Positions 40,223 to 50,057 of a stretch of DNA of 64,000 nucleotides are shown piece after piece (positions within the stretch are counted from its first letter, which is position 1; each line of letters starts with the position of its first letter). The position numbers were made by a program, and so were the translations under genes. Source of the DNA: Desulfomonile tiedjei (lineage in GTDB: Bacteria > Desulfobacterota > Desulfomonilia > Desulfomonilales > Desulfomonilaceae). The DNA is taken from contig JACRDF010000003.1 of assembly GCA_016212925.1 (NCBI GenBank), positions 62,001 through 126,000 of the forward strand, read 5' to 3'. The notes beneath the pieces were generated by a model. That model was not told the origin of the DNA and ran no database searches. It saw only the letters and a program-made list of their open reading frames with translations.

Positions 40223-41506
40223 TCAGGAGCCGCCATCATAGAGCCCAGGGTAGAGCTTGGCAGCACATTCCGGGCAAATACTGTGTGTAAAGTCCGCCTC
40301 GGAATGCTGCCGAACATAGACTTCCACTTGAGTCCAGTACCCCCGGTCGTCTCTGATCTTCTTGCAAGACGCGCAAATAGGGAGCAAACCGCTCAAAGTC
40401 TTTACTTTGGACAGGGCTTCCTGCAATTCAATTACCAGTTTGGCAAGCTCCGTTTCCGCACGCTTACGCTCAATAATCTGCATGCGCAATTGTTCATTCG
40501 TTTCGGTCAGCTCTGCCGTCCTTTCTTTCACGCGCTCTTCCAGTTTATCCCTGGCGGTCCTCAAGGCCTGTTCTGATTCCTTGCGCTGCGTGATGTCCTG
40601 TCTCATACCCCACAAACCAAATAAATGTCCTACTTTCACGTTGCCGACGAGGGTGTTCTCGAAATAGCGGGCGGACCCCGAGCAGTTTGGTTCCTCGGTT
40701 TCAAAACTGATGACCGGGAACCGCTTTGCTATCCACGAGCGGTAGTAATCTGAATGAGCCTCACCAAAAGGAAACAACTCACAAAGCGGCTTGCCCTTCA
40801 TGCTGTCCACACCCGTGTGGCCGCACAGGCGAGCAAATTCGTGGTTTCCTCCCAGGAGCCTTGCTCGGGATATGGCGGACAACATGGCGCTTGGCGCACT
40901 ATCTATTGCAAGAGGCTTCTCAATAGTAAATTCAGCGATTGCGATGGGAAATACTTGTACCAGCTGCTGGTATTTTTCATTAAGAATAAGCTGCCGCTTC
41001 TCGGCCGACAGGTCCTCTACGAGAGCGAGCACGGATCTGTAACCTTTCAGTCTGACCGATCGGAACAGAATTCGGCACCAGGACAGTCTGCTCTGGATCT
41101 TAAGCATTCCCTCATGAGAAGTGGTGACCCGGTCTTCAAAAATCCTTTTGAGATTGGACTCCATCTTCTCGCTTTCTCCAGGGCTTGGAAAGAGCGAGAA
41201 GAACTTCTTTCCAACGATCTTTGCACAGTCCTCAGCTATCTTGCCTGAGGCCTCGTTGACGAAAACGATGGATAGTGAAGAGTCAATCAGGAACGCGGGC
41301 ATAGGTAAGGCTTCAAGCAATTTGCCGAAGGAAGCTTCTTTCACGCGACTGAAGTCAAAGCTCCCTGAGTCGGACAAATCCTTGCTGAAAAGACTGTCGA
41401 GTATAATGCTTTGAGTCGAAATTGGGGGCTGTCTGAGTAGCTCCGGTTCCACATGAAGGTCTGGACTCACGTTAGGCTTGGATTCGATGTGCTCTGCCAT
41501 GCCCAC
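40223..41506 (-). CDS. PAS-domain sensor protein with C-terminal Cys4 motif
   Basis: A 427-residue soluble protein with two PAS domains (about 50-165 and 185-300), a coiled coil (about 310-375) and a C-terminal cysteine module: ICASCKKIRDDRGYW, then HSICPECAAKLYP. This CxxC...CxxC ending occurs at the C terminus of many deltaproteobacterial PAS proteins and looks like a zinc ribbon. There is no kinase or cyclase output domain, so signal output is unknown. ATG at 41500, just after GGAGAG, is a better start than the GTG at 41506. Confidence 0.78.
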   Translation of the reverse strand: MGMAEHIESKPNVSPDLHVEPELLRQPPISTQSIILDSLFSKDLSDSGSFDFSRVKEASFGKLLEALPMPAFLIDSSLSIVFVNEASGKIAEDCAKIVGKKFFSLFPSPGESEKMESNLKRIFEDRVTTSHEGMLKIQSRLSWCRILFRSVRLKGYRSVLALVEDLSAEKRQLILNEKYQQLVQVFPIAIAEFTIEKPLAIDSAPSAMLSAISRARLLGGNHEFARLCGHTGVDSMKGKPLCELFPFGEAHSDYYRSWIAKRFPVISFETEEPNCSGSARYFENTLVGNVKVGHLFGLWGMRQDITQRKESEQALRTARDKLEERVKERTAELTETNEQLRMQIIERKRAETELAKLVIELQEALSKVKTLSGLLPICASCKKIRDDRGYWTQVEVYVRQHSEADFTHSICPECAAKLYPGLYDGGS

Positions 41507-42072
41507 TCTCCGCTAAATTACCCTGTTGAGACCTCTTCAGCCACAAATCACTTGCTGAAATCACACATTTACAGAGTCCGGATTCCCCCGTGTCACGTTT
41601 TATTATAGCTCACAGTGTCTGCTGGAACCAGAGTCCCGGAACTGTAGGGCTGAACAGAGGGGCATTAATTGTCGTGGTGAATTTGTAGCAGTTCTCGAAA
41701 GTAATGGCCGATTGACTCATGGGTGCCACTGCTGGCTTGTCCAGCAGTGCGACTCCATTCGGAAAAGACTTTTGAGAATCACTATGTTCAGCGCAATATA
41801 CACTGAAGTGTCACACGGTCAAGAGAATTTTGATCCGGTCCAGTGGCGATCTAGAGCGCATAATTCACCTGGAAAGCGGGCGAAAATTTTGAATTTTGCA
41901 GATATTTGTACCAACGCGCGATCAAAGAAGAGACATCGGGTGAAGCCGACCCTGGCGGGTCTCCCAACGAATTTGCTTTGAGCCTCTGGACAAATGCGGG
42001 GGGGTTGTGGTAGGACAATTACGGCTGCTCATCCCCTTGAAATGATGAGCCGTTGAGGGAGGTGTTAAGGAA
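41507..42072. other. 566-bp intergenic region with repeat half-copy
   Basis: Contains a half-copy of the GGGTGCCACTGCTGGCTTG repeat at 41720-41755. An imperfect hairpin (ACGGCT..CTCATC with GATGAGCCG, about 42019-42054) lies just before the 42073 gene. No other gene seen. Confidence 0.5.
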
Positions 42073-42363
42073 ATGAAAAAGTTGATGCTTATCGTTGCAT
42101 TGTTGGTTTCACTGGGTCTAGTCGGGGGCGTTTTCGCAGAGCCCGCGTCCGCTTTCTTCTTCAAAGCGGGGGGTCCCTTCGGTTTTTTTGGCGCCAAGTC
42201 GACATGCGCACCGGCGTATGCGGTACCCTGTGGCCCTTATTTTTGTGCTCCTTATTATTATGGTTGCGCCCCTTACGCTTGCAAGCCACGCAAAGCGAAA
42301 GGCAAGGGCAAAGCAATGGCCCCTGCCCAAAAACCGCCCAAACCAGAAAAAAAGATGAAGTAG
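42073..42363 (+). CDS. Small secreted Cys/Tyr/Lys-rich protein
   Basis: A 96-residue secreted protein: signal peptide 1-28 (MKKLMLIVALLVSLGLVGGV, cut near FAEPASA), a Phe/Gly-rich stretch, then paired aromatic/cysteine motifs (CAPAYAVPCGPYFCAPYYYG and CAPYACKP), and a strongly basic tail (KAKGKGKAMAPAQKPPKPEK). The regular Cys-Ala-Pro-Tyr repeats suggest a disulfide-linked or metal-binding structural protein. GGAGGTGTTAAGG ribosome site. I do not recognise a family. Confidence 0.6.
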   Translation: MKKLMLIVALLVSLGLVGGVFAEPASAFFFKAGGPFGFFGAKSTCAPAYAVPCGPYFCAPYYYGCAPYACKPRKAKGKGKAMAPAQKPPKPEKKMK

Positions 42364-42453
42364 GCGCAAATCGCGCCGAAAAGGACTTCAAACCGTTTCT
42401 TGAACTGACCATTTCAAGGGGATGAAATATAGCCGGCTCAGTTCGAATTACAG

Positions 42454-43752
42454 CTATTTGACGTTACCCGTCCGTGATGGGATCATCCCTAACAAGATAT
42501 GAAAGAACCAACTGATTTGGGGATGCAGGAGTCCATCCAGAACTTGAAAATGAAGTAGTGCCGCCGTCACAGGTAACAAGATGGCAAGAGCCGGCAAAAA
42601 AGTCGTCTGTTGGCCAGTTCTCACCACACGCACGAGTCTCACGAACAAGATCAATACGCACCCGGCGTACAGTATTGCCAACGGGAAGCCCAACTCAGAC
42701 ATAAACGTGAGAAATATATTCTCCGACGTAACCACCTGTTGAACCGATTCGGTGAACTTTTCCTTTGTCACGTAAGGATACTTGATCTGGTAATCCTCGA
42801 GGAATTGCTCACGAGGCGCACGGAGGCCTATTCCCAGGAAGGGGTGTTTGGCTGCAATATGCAAAGAAAAAGGATAGTTCTCCGCCCTGTAATAGGCAGG
42901 TTCGTACTCCGGTCCTATCTTTGCCACCGGCAACTTATAAAAAAAACAAGCTAATATTACGACCAAGGGCACGAGAACAGCGGCAAAATACCTGAGGCGC
43001 AAGGCCCCAAACAGAACGGCCAACACGCCAAGAACCAGAGGTATCAGCATGGCCGATCTTAAGTCACTCAGGTAGAACACAAAGTAGGAAAGCAACAGCA
43101 TGATCACCGCCGCCACCGCTACAGGTCCTTTCCGCCAGAAGATAAAGGTAAGAGGAGCGAAGGAAAGGAGCATCATCCTGTCGGCCAACGGATGGGGGTT
43201 CACGTCCAAGAAGTATTCAATTCGTCCTGAAACGACGTAGCCAATGATAGACAAAACGATTATCACTGCCAGCATCCCCAGGCCCAGCCACGCGAACAGT
43301 ACTTGCCGAGCCTCGGAATCCAGCAAAATCCTGGCACACCAGAATCCACCCAGCCCTGAAGCCAAGACAACGAAGCCTCTTAGGGAAGAGGACCAAGGCG
43401 TCAAACTGAAAATGCCGCTGAGGGCCACCAGGATCAGCAGAGCTAGCGATATGAATAATTCTGGAGACTTGAGAAAGCGCGAACTCTTCTTGATCAGCAA
43501 CCATGCCAGCACTCCACTGAGCGCACATAGCACCCCCGAAAATACGTTCGCCCTTTCCCCCGGGATCAGCACTACGTAGGGATGCAAGAAAGCCAGTTGG
43601 ACGCAGGTCAGACAAAAGACCAGCCAAGCAATGCGCTCTGGAAAAGCTGTTGCCTCACTGTCTTGTTTCAACGCAGTCCCCAGGTTTAGATCTGACGGCA
43701 CTTGTTTGAACTCTATTGGGCTGTCACCGGCCTGATGCCGATGCGCGGTCAA
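42454..43752 (-). CDS. O-antigen ligase-like (Wzy/WaaL) membrane protein
   Basis: A 432-residue protein with about 11-12 membrane helices and the O-antigen ligase/polymerase loop: AAKHPFLGIGLRAPREQFLE, then a long periplasmic loop and SENIFLTFMSELGFPLAILY. The usual His-Asn in this motif is Glu-Asn. It would join O-antigen to lipid A-core or polymerise a surface polymer in the outer leaflet. No other lipopolysaccharide genes are adjacent. Confidence 0.78.
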   Translation of the reverse strand: MTAHRHQAGDSPIEFKQVPSDLNLGTALKQDSEATAFPERIAWLVFCLTCVQLAFLHPYVVLIPGERANVFSGVLCALSGVLAWLLIKKSSRFLKSPELFISLALLILVALSGIFSLTPWSSSLRGFVVLASGLGGFWCARILLDSEARQVLFAWLGLGMLAVIIVLSIIGYVVSGRIEYFLDVNPHPLADRMMLLSFAPLTFIFWRKGPVAVAAVIMLLLSYFVFYLSDLRSAMLIPLVLGVLAVLFGALRLRYFAAVLVPLVVILACFFYKLPVAKIGPEYEPAYYRAENYPFSLHIAAKHPFLGIGLRAPREQFLEDYQIKYPYVTKEKFTESVQQVVTSENIFLTFMSELGFPLAILYAGCVLILFVRLVRVVRTGQQTTFLPALAILLPVTAALLHFQVLDGLLHPQISWFFHILLGMIPSRTGNVK

Positions 43753-44047
43753 CGGAGGGACATTTAACGAAGCCGGTCGAGGCAGGTCTCCGAAGCGAAG
43801 TCAGCCACTCCCGTGCATAGGGTGGAAGCGGAAGAGATCGGCCTGGGCCGGCAATGAACGAGCTTCCCAAGGGTTCCTCAAATGAAACCGCATTGGCACG
43901 ACATGGCTCATTAGCGAAACGTCGTCCGATGATGGTATTACACGCGGGTGGTCATGTCCATCGCGGAATACAGGCTCGGATGACGCTGGGCCGTGCCCCC
44001 TTCATGTGTGTTGAGTAACCTTTAAAGCCGTGCGGGACAGAAACCTG

Positions 44048-44449
44048 TCAGTTGCCGATGCCTCCCGAGGCCTCATGCTTGCTGGACGGCTGAGTTTGCT
44101 GAGCGGTCCGCTTCTTGTACCGGGTGGCCTTGTGCTGGGGTTTGGAATTTAGATAAGAGGCTTTGTGGGGGGATCTGGTGTTAACGCTGACTGTTTTCTT
44201 CGAAGTGCCAGTCTTATGGGTTGATTTTACGCTGGATGTTTTCTTCTTTGAATTCAACTTGGCGGTTTTTAAGCTTTTTTTCTGGGTCGCCTTGAGAGCT
44301 TTTGCAAGGCCCGAATAGGGCTTCAGTTCAGCCTGTTTCTTGGTTTTTGCCGTGCTTTTAGAACTCGCACTGGCGGCCCACAGATTACCTGCCAAAAAAG
44401 CCATAGAACAAAATAGGACGATTATCCCCAATAATAAACGTCTTGTCAT
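44048..44449 (-). CDS. Secreted lysine/serine/threonine-rich protein
   Basis: A 133-residue protein with a signal peptide (MTRRLLLGIIVLFCSMAFLA, cleaved near NLWA) followed by a low-complexity basic chain (SKSTAKTKKQAELKPY, then KKSLKTAKLNSKKKTSSVKS). The sequence is repetitive and probably disordered; it could bind polyanions. I cannot assign a family. Confidence 0.5.
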   Translation of the reverse strand: MTRRLLLGIIVLFCSMAFLAGNLWAASASSKSTAKTKKQAELKPYSGLAKALKATQKKSLKTAKLNSKKKTSSVKSTHKTGTSKKTVSVNTRSPHKASYLNSKPQHKATRYKKRTAQQTQPSSKHEASGGIGN

Positions 44450-44766
44450 GAGTACATTCTCCCATATCTTAAGATTGTGATTATCTTATCGAATTAAGAC
44501 CAATTTGTCAACATAATCCTGTGCCAAAAGCGGATTATTCCCTGACAGTGCGGGCGAGCAACACGCGTGACAATGCAAAAAGGTCGCAGGGCAAGCCTCC
44601 CAGCCATCCGGTCCCGAAATGCCAATGAAGACAGGCTGGAAGAGACAGCCTCAATACTCGGAAGGAAATCCAAATAGTGCCGCGATCACAGTTGACAGTG
44701 TTTAGTTGCCCTCACCCCAACCCTGTCCCGGAGGGAGAAGGAGCCGTCTGCCGCTTTTTCGACATC
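44450..44766. other. Intergenic region, no clear feature
   Basis: A stretch between 44048 and the DUF202 gene. Apart from a CTCACCCCAACCC..GGGAG segment near 44708 I see no gene, strong hairpin or promoter that I would defend. Confidence 0.4.
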
Positions 44767-45255
44767 TCACGGCAGCGTTGAGGACAGCCCTTCACTTAAT
44801 TCAAATAGTCTCGGCACAGACAAAGCAGTGGCCATAATTATTATTACGATCACCGAGATTATCACAAGCACGTCCGGCAATATGGAGAATACAGCTTCTC
44901 CGCTGTTAATGTGCCGTCTAACTCTGAGGAAACGAACGCCGGAGATTAGCATGGCAAAACCGGCCAGAAAGAACGAGACCAGACTGAGATAGATAGCCAG
45001 CCCCGATCCCGCCAAGTGAGCGGGTTGACCGGAAAGCTGGAGCAAATGTTTCAGGAAAATATCAAATCTTTCAATAACAAACCCGAAGGCCAGAAGGGAT
45101 ATGCTGGTTCTCGACCACGCGAGAAAGGTCCTCTCATTTGCCATATGGCTTCGTTGCCATGCTAGAAAAACCCTGTCGTCCGCTGTTATGTCCGGTGGCC
45201 TCGGACATTCGCTTCGATCGCTGATTCCCTGAACCGTTTCCTCGGCGGAGTCCAT
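44767..45255 (-). CDS. DUF202 (YidH-type) inner-membrane protein
   Basis: A 162-residue protein with a 25-residue soluble N terminus, the DUF202 signature (HMANERTFLAWSRTSISLLA, with Asn-Glu-Arg-Thr-Phe-Leu-Ala-Trp) and three membrane helices. Function unknown; such proteins are common small membrane components. It faces the PiT gene divergently. Confidence 0.87.
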   Translation of the reverse strand: MDSAEETVQGISDRSECPRPPDITADDRVFLAWQRSHMANERTFLAWSRTSISLLAFGFVIERFDIFLKHLLQLSGQPAHLAGSGLAIYLSLVSFFLAGFAMLISGVRFLRVRRHINSGEAVFSILPDVLVIISVIVIIIMATALSVPRLFELSEGLSSTLP

Positions 45256-45523
45256 TTTGCCTCCATGCGGTTGGACTTGACTTTCCTTGGACGGGTTGGA
45301 CTTATCTTCCGAGCCTTCTTCGTGTCAACCAAAAATGCACGGCCGTACGGGATTTCCGACAGGATGGGCCGATGTTATTGTTTCTTTTCCAAATTATAGG
45401 ATTCACATTCTAAATTGTGGTATGGTCCTCGCTCAAGCCCCCCGGACGTTGGCCCCCGGGGACAGGGGGCCGTCCGGCTTTACAGGGAAGTGTTCCTATC
45501 TGTTCGTTTTTCAGGGGTGACCG

Positions 45524-46576
45524 TTGGAAAATCTGCTCCTGTGCATTTCTGTCGGGCTGACATTGTCTTTCGCGTTCATAAACGGGTTTCATGACGGAGG
45601 CAACGTCATCGCTACAGCGGTCTGCTCCAGGTCCATCAGTCCTCACAAGGCGCTTTTTCTAGCCAGCATATCGGAATTTGTAGGCCCCCTGGTTCTCGGG
45701 ACGGCCGTGGCCCACACCATGGCCGCTAACATTTTTAACCTGGAGCTTCTTGAAAAGCTGCCCTCTGTTCATCTTTTCACCATGATAATCGCGGCCATTA
45801 GCGGAGCAACCATCTGGAATCTTCTCACCTGGTTTTTGAGTTTGCCTTCGAGTAGCTCGCACGCCCTCATCGGCGGGCTTATCGGCGCCGGGCTGGTGGC
45901 GATGGGACGTTTCGGCATAGCTGCGGAAAGCATCATCAAGGGCGTGTTGGCGCCACTTCTCGTCGCTCCGCTCATTGGGGGCCTGGTGGGTATTTTCGTC
46001 TTTTCGGCCATCAGGGCTTTGTTTGCAAAGGCGCACCGGGGGGTCAGGCACCTCTTCGAGACGCTGCAAAAGCCTTGTATAATTGTTTTGGCAGGCGGCC
46101 ACGCGTCCAATGATGCGCAAAAAGCCATGGGGATAATTGCTTTGCTGTTGGCGGGCGGCAGTGGTGAGCTTCGCGGCGAGCTGCACATTCCGCTGTGGGT
46201 GGTAATCAGTTGCGCTGCGGCTTTGGCCCTGGGGCTATCGACCGGCGGCTGGCGAATGGTAAAGACTGTGGGATACAATATTTGCCGCATGGAACCGGTC
46301 CACTCTTTCGCGTCTCAATTCACGGCCATGTCGGTTATTGGGATGGCTTCGGTACTCGGCGGGCCGGTCAGCACCACTCAGGTCGTGGCATCGTCGGTCA
46401 TGGGTGTCGGCGCGTCCCGGCGACTTGGGACCGTACGCTGGTCTGAAGCGCGTAACATAGCTTACGCGTGGTTTCTCACAGTGCCGGCTTCAGCCTTTGC
46501 AGGAGCCGTTATGCTCGTGCTTCTCAGTCGAATTGTCGAAGGGAAGTGGGGGCTCCTGCATCCATTGGCAGACTAG
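45524..46576 (+). CDS. Inorganic phosphate transporter, PiT family
   Basis: A 350-residue low-affinity phosphate/metal-phosphate symporter with about 10 membrane helices. Family signatures appear twice: FAFINGFHDGGNVIATAV with the HDGG loop, and GGPVSTTQVVASSVMGVGAS in the second repeat. The start is TTG at 45524 with AGGGGTGA. It is followed by a DUF47/PhoU-like gene (46588), the standard partner of PiT proteins. Confidence 0.94.
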   Translation: MENLLLCISVGLTLSFAFINGFHDGGNVIATAVCSRSISPHKALFLASISEFVGPLVLGTAVAHTMAANIFNLELLEKLPSVHLFTMIIAAISGATIWNLLTWFLSLPSSSSHALIGGLIGAGLVAMGRFGIAAESIIKGVLAPLLVAPLIGGLVGIFVFSAIRALFAKAHRGVRHLFETLQKPCIIVLAGGHASNDAQKAMGIIALLLAGGSGELRGELHIPLWVVISCAAALALGLSTGGWRMVKTVGYNICRMEPVHSFASQFTAMSVIGMASVLGGPVSTTQVVASSVMGVGASRRLGTVRWSEARNIAYAWFLTVPASAFAGAVMLVLLSRIVEGKWGLLHPLAD

Positions 46577-46587
46577 AGGTAGGTATC

Positions 46588-47199
46588 GTGGCGTTTTGGA
46601 AAATATTCGGGGCCAAGAGAAACGTGGACTTCTTTGACCTCCTGCTGGCTCAGGCGGAGAAGACCCTTAGCGGATGCCAAGCCCTGGTCAAATTCCTGGA
46701 AGGGGAAGGCATGCCGGAAGAGGTCCGCCGGTTGGAACAGGAAGCGGACGATATCCGGCGGATTCTCATTGACGAACTCAACCAGACTTTTATCACGCCG
46801 ATTGACCGCGAGGACATCTTCGCCTTGTCGCGCGCCGTCGATGACGTGATTGACCATGCTCAAAATACGGTGAAAGAGATGGAAGTCTTTGAGGTGGAGA
46901 GCAACGAGTTCCTCTGCCAAATGGCCGAACTACTGCAAAAAGGAGCGGAACATCTGGTCGCGGCGATTCGCCACCTCAAACAAAATCCAAACGTCGCGGT
47001 TGAACATGCGGTAAGGGCAAAGCGCATTGAGAACGAAATGAACGACACGTTTCTTGCTGCTTTGAAGCAATTGTTTTCCGGGGGCAATCCCCGCCTGATG
47101 TTCATTCTTCGAGAGATATACAGGCATTTCAATCGGAGTGCGGACCGGGTGGACGAAGCCGCGAACATAATCACCAACATTGTAGTTAAGATAGTCTAA
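46588..47199 (+). CDS. DUF47/PhoU-like accessory protein of PiT
   Basis: A 203-residue all-helical PhoU-like protein (VAFWKIFGAKRNVDFFDLLL, then EADDIRRILIDELNQTFITP, and DREDIFALSRAVDDVIDHAQ). DUF47 proteins act with PiT transporters. The start is GTG 46588 after AGAGGTAGG; its first ATG-like frame at 46468 overlaps the PiT gene and is not preferred. Two genes are 12 bp apart and form one operon. Confidence 0.92.
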   Translation: MAFWKIFGAKRNVDFFDLLLAQAEKTLSGCQALVKFLEGEGMPEEVRRLEQEADDIRRILIDELNQTFITPIDREDIFALSRAVDDVIDHAQNTVKEMEVFEVESNEFLCQMAELLQKGAEHLVAAIRHLKQNPNVAVEHAVRAKRIENEMNDTFLAALKQLFSGGNPRLMFILREIYRHFNRSADRVDEAANIITNIVVKIV

Positions 47200-47862
47200 C
47201 ATTCTTGATGATGGATTTCCTACCCTCCAATGTGCTCGGTCTCTCACCATTGCCTCTTTACGATGTGTAAATAAACCTGACACACTTCTGGTTCAATTCC
47301 GCTGGCGCCACGAATGGGATGTGCTTGGAACAGGTTTTGATTTCAATTTCATACCTATTTACAGTGGAATCTTTATTGATGGCATTATTTTTGCTTCTCA
47401 ACGACTGGGCACCGGCAGTTGGCTGCCTGGAGGGCGCGAAGATTTTCCGGACGCTCCAGGAATAAAAGATTGATTCCAACTCCCATGGCGGCGAGCGCCA
47501 CAACGAATTATGAAAACGCCTGTAGCGCCGGCATCTAGCCGGTTGCCTTCGAAGCGTTTTCACAGGGAATGCGTCATCAAGCGGGCAACGTTCCGAGAAC
47601 AGGAATGGTGAGACAGATGTCTCGTCGGTCGAAGGAGGACGGACAATCCCGCGTTCCGCACGGGACTGTGACCATTGAGGGATCCTCGGTATCGGAAATG
47701 GCATTTGGCAACCAATATGGACGTGGACGCAGACCCGCGCATCCATGAGGAATCCTGCCATAGCGCCGGATTTGATTGCCCCGATGTTTTGTCTTAGCCA
47801 AACCGCATCACATTGCCCGGAAAGGGCGAAAGATAACCGCGACGAAGGGAGAGGAAAGAGTT
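47200..47862. other. 663-bp intergenic region, no gene seen
   Basis: Separates the PiT operon from the redox operon. Scattered short frames on both strands lack ribosome sites and family features. I detected no strong repeat or promoter. Confidence 0.45.
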
Positions 47863-48558
47863 ATGCCGAACGAAGTGAGCCACGCGCTGTTGATATTGGA
47901 GGAACCTGTTCAATACGTGTGCTTGGCCTTTATGGCCTTGATGTACACTATTAAGATCTATCAGCTGCTGAAAAAACCCTTTCCAGCAGAAAGGGCGGAG
48001 CTTAAAGGTGATCGGGTCGCAGGAGCACTGCATTCTCTTACCAACGTGCTTCGCCCCTGGGACATGGAGAGCACCGAGAAGAACCTTTACTTTTATACAG
48101 AGTTCTTGATTTTTCACATCGCAGTCGCCCTCACCATCGGGTCGACCTTTCTTATTCCTTTGGTGCCATTTCTCATGACTCCTACTGTCACCGCGGTCTT
48201 CATGGTTTTCATGGGGCTTGCCTTCCTGATTGGGCTTCGCCGCATCTACAGGCGGCTCACAGTGCCGGAGATCAAGATTATCAGCAGCCCTGACGACTAC
48301 TTCGCCATCATCCTCATGACGGTGTTCTTTGGGGTGGGAGTTGTGACCATGTGGTTGTGGATTCAGGGCAAACCTGAGACGGGCTGGATGTGGCTCTTCT
48401 TCCTGATGACCACATTTTTCCTCATTTATGTGCCCTTCAGCAAGATATCCCATTACGTGCTCTATCCCTTCGGCCGGGTCAATTTCGGCATGGTTTTCGG
48501 CGGGCGGGGGATTTTGAACAAGGGCAACGTGAATGCCACATGGAACCCCAAAGTCTGA
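47863..48558 (+). CDS. NarI/DsrM-like membrane subunit
   Basis: A 231-residue protein with about five membrane helices. The last region SKISHYVLYPFGRVNFGMV resembles NarI-type b-cytochrome subunits. It starts at ATG 47863 (GAGAGGAAAGAG upstream). It is followed 44 bp later by an HdrD/DsrK-like iron-sulfur protein, so together they should form a membrane-bound quinol:electron carrier complex like DsrMK or Hmc/Tmc. Too few His residues are in the helices to define two b-haems by eye, so the haem assignment is uncertain. Confidence 0.78.
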   Translation: MPNEVSHALLILEEPVQYVCLAFMALMYTIKIYQLLKKPFPAERAELKGDRVAGALHSLTNVLRPWDMESTEKNLYFYTEFLIFHIAVALTIGSTFLIPLVPFLMTPTVTAVFMVFMGLAFLIGLRRIYRRLTVPEIKIISSPDDYFAIILMTVFFGVGVVTMWLWIQGKPETGWMWLFFLMTTFFLIYVPFSKISHYVLYPFGRVNFGMVFGGRGILNKGNVNATWNPKV

Positions 48559-48602
48559 AGCCGGTAATCAGGATTACGACAATATACGATGGAGGAAGAT
48601 AG

Positions 48603-49988
48603 ATGGCTGAAATACAAGAGAAACAGGCTGACCAACTGAAACCCGAGGCCCCTGAAAAGCTCGGCTCGCCCGAAGAGAGAGAGTGGCCCTTGAAACCCGA
48701 ATTCACGCCGGAAATGCTGGCCGAGATGGAGAAGCTACTTCCCGCCAAGCTCAATCGCGTGGTGGCCGCGTCTCTTGCCGGGTGCATTCATTGCGGCATG
48801 TGCAGCGACGCTTGCCACTACAGTGTTTCCATCCCTGAAGACAAGACCCTGGTACCCGCGTACAAGGCGGACAGGTTTCGCAAATGGTACAAAAGCCGAT
48901 ACGACTGGATGGGGCGGATTTTCCCTTCTTTTGTGGGAGCTAAACCTCTGACCAAAGACCTGGCTGAGGATATGTTCGATAAGCTCTTCGGCGGTTGTAC
49001 CATGTGTCGGCGCTGTACCTATAATTGCCCCATGGGTGTTGATTATGGAATGATGGTGCGGGCTGCTCGTGGTATAATGCAGCAAGTTGGGCGCTGTCCC
49101 GCGAACCTGCAGGAAACGGTGGACACCCATTACAATCACGGCAACAACATGGCCGTGCCGCAGGATGAGTTCATCGAGACCATAGAATGGATCGAAGAAG
49201 AACTGCAGGATGAGGACGGATGCCAGAATTTCACCATTCCTGTAGACAAGAAGGGAGCGCAATATTTCCTTACGCTTAATCCGCGTGAGCCGAAATATTA
49301 TCCGCTCACCATTCAGGCCAGCGCCAAAGTACTGAATGCCGCAGGCGTGGATTTCACGATTTCTTCCCGTTACTGGGATCTTACAAATTATGCTCTGTTC
49401 AACGGCAACGACGCGGACGCCAAGCTGTTCGCCATGTGGCAGGCCGAGGATGTCAAAAGACTCGGTTGTGAATACCTGCTTTCCGGCGAATGCGGTCACG
49501 GGTACCGCGCACTTCGATGGGAATTGCCCACCTGGGTCGGCGGCGTTCCGTTTAAGATCACGAGCATGATGGAACTGATGGCCCAGTTGATTCTCGAGGG
49601 CAAGATCAAATGTGACAAATCCGTGTGGGAGGGGAAACGTTTCACCTACCATGACTCCTGTAATATCGCCCGATCCGGGGGGGTGTTGGAAGAGCCCAGG
49701 ATCGTCATCAGGGCAGCAGTGGACGATTTCGTGGAAATGGAACATAATAAGGAGAGGAGCTTCTGCTGTGGTGGTGGGGGAGGAGCCCTGGCCATGTCCG
49801 AGTTCTCTCCGCGGCGAATCGCGGCCGGCAAGATCAAGGCCGACGAGATACGCGCTACCGGCGCCAATGTGGTGCTGCAGTCCTGCCATAATTGCACGGA
49901 CCAACTTAAGGAAATCATCGACCATTGGCACATCGGCGCAAAGGTGATGAACCTTGCGGAACTTCTCGCGCCGGCGCTTGTTCTTTAG
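48603..49988 (+). CDS. HdrD/DsrK-like [4Fe-4S] and CCG-domain protein
   Basis: A 461-residue cytoplasmic redox protein. Two [4Fe-4S] motifs: CIHCGMCSDACHY (from Cys61) and CTMCRRCTYNCPMG (about 131). C-terminal cysteine-rich domains: SGECGHGYRALR, YHDSCN, and SFCCGGGGGALAM with QSCHNCTDQL, the CCG modules of heterodisulfide reductases and DsrK. With the 47863 protein it should pass electrons between a membrane pool and cytoplasmic thiol or sulfur substrates. It is followed by a receiver, a haem-type histidine kinase and a UspA gene on the same strand. Confidence 0.92.
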   Translation: MAEIQEKQADQLKPEAPEKLGSPEEREWPLKPEFTPEMLAEMEKLLPAKLNRVVAASLAGCIHCGMCSDACHYSVSIPEDKTLVPAYKADRFRKWYKSRYDWMGRIFPSFVGAKPLTKDLAEDMFDKLFGGCTMCRRCTYNCPMGVDYGMMVRAARGIMQQVGRCPANLQETVDTHYNHGNNMAVPQDEFIETIEWIEEELQDEDGCQNFTIPVDKKGAQYFLTLNPREPKYYPLTIQASAKVLNAAGVDFTISSRYWDLTNYALFNGNDADAKLFAMWQAEDVKRLGCEYLLSGECGHGYRALRWELPTWVGGVPFKITSMMELMAQLILEGKIKCDKSVWEGKRFTYHDSCNIARSGGVLEEPRIVIRAAVDDFVEMEHNKERSFCCGGGGGALAMSEFSPRRIAAGKIKADEIRATGANVVLQSCHNCTDQLKEIIDHWHIGAKVMNLAELLAPALVL

Positions 49989-50057
49989 GGGAGTCATAAG
50001 GGTCGAGGTACGCTATAGTGTAGTTGGACGGTCAACAACAGCACAAGGAGGTTTACG

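Noticed and set aside
48735-49997. 420-codon open frame on the minus strand across the HdrD/DsrK-like gene
   Set aside because: It is the reverse-strand shadow of a gene with clear iron-sulfur motifs. It has no ribosome site and no family features.
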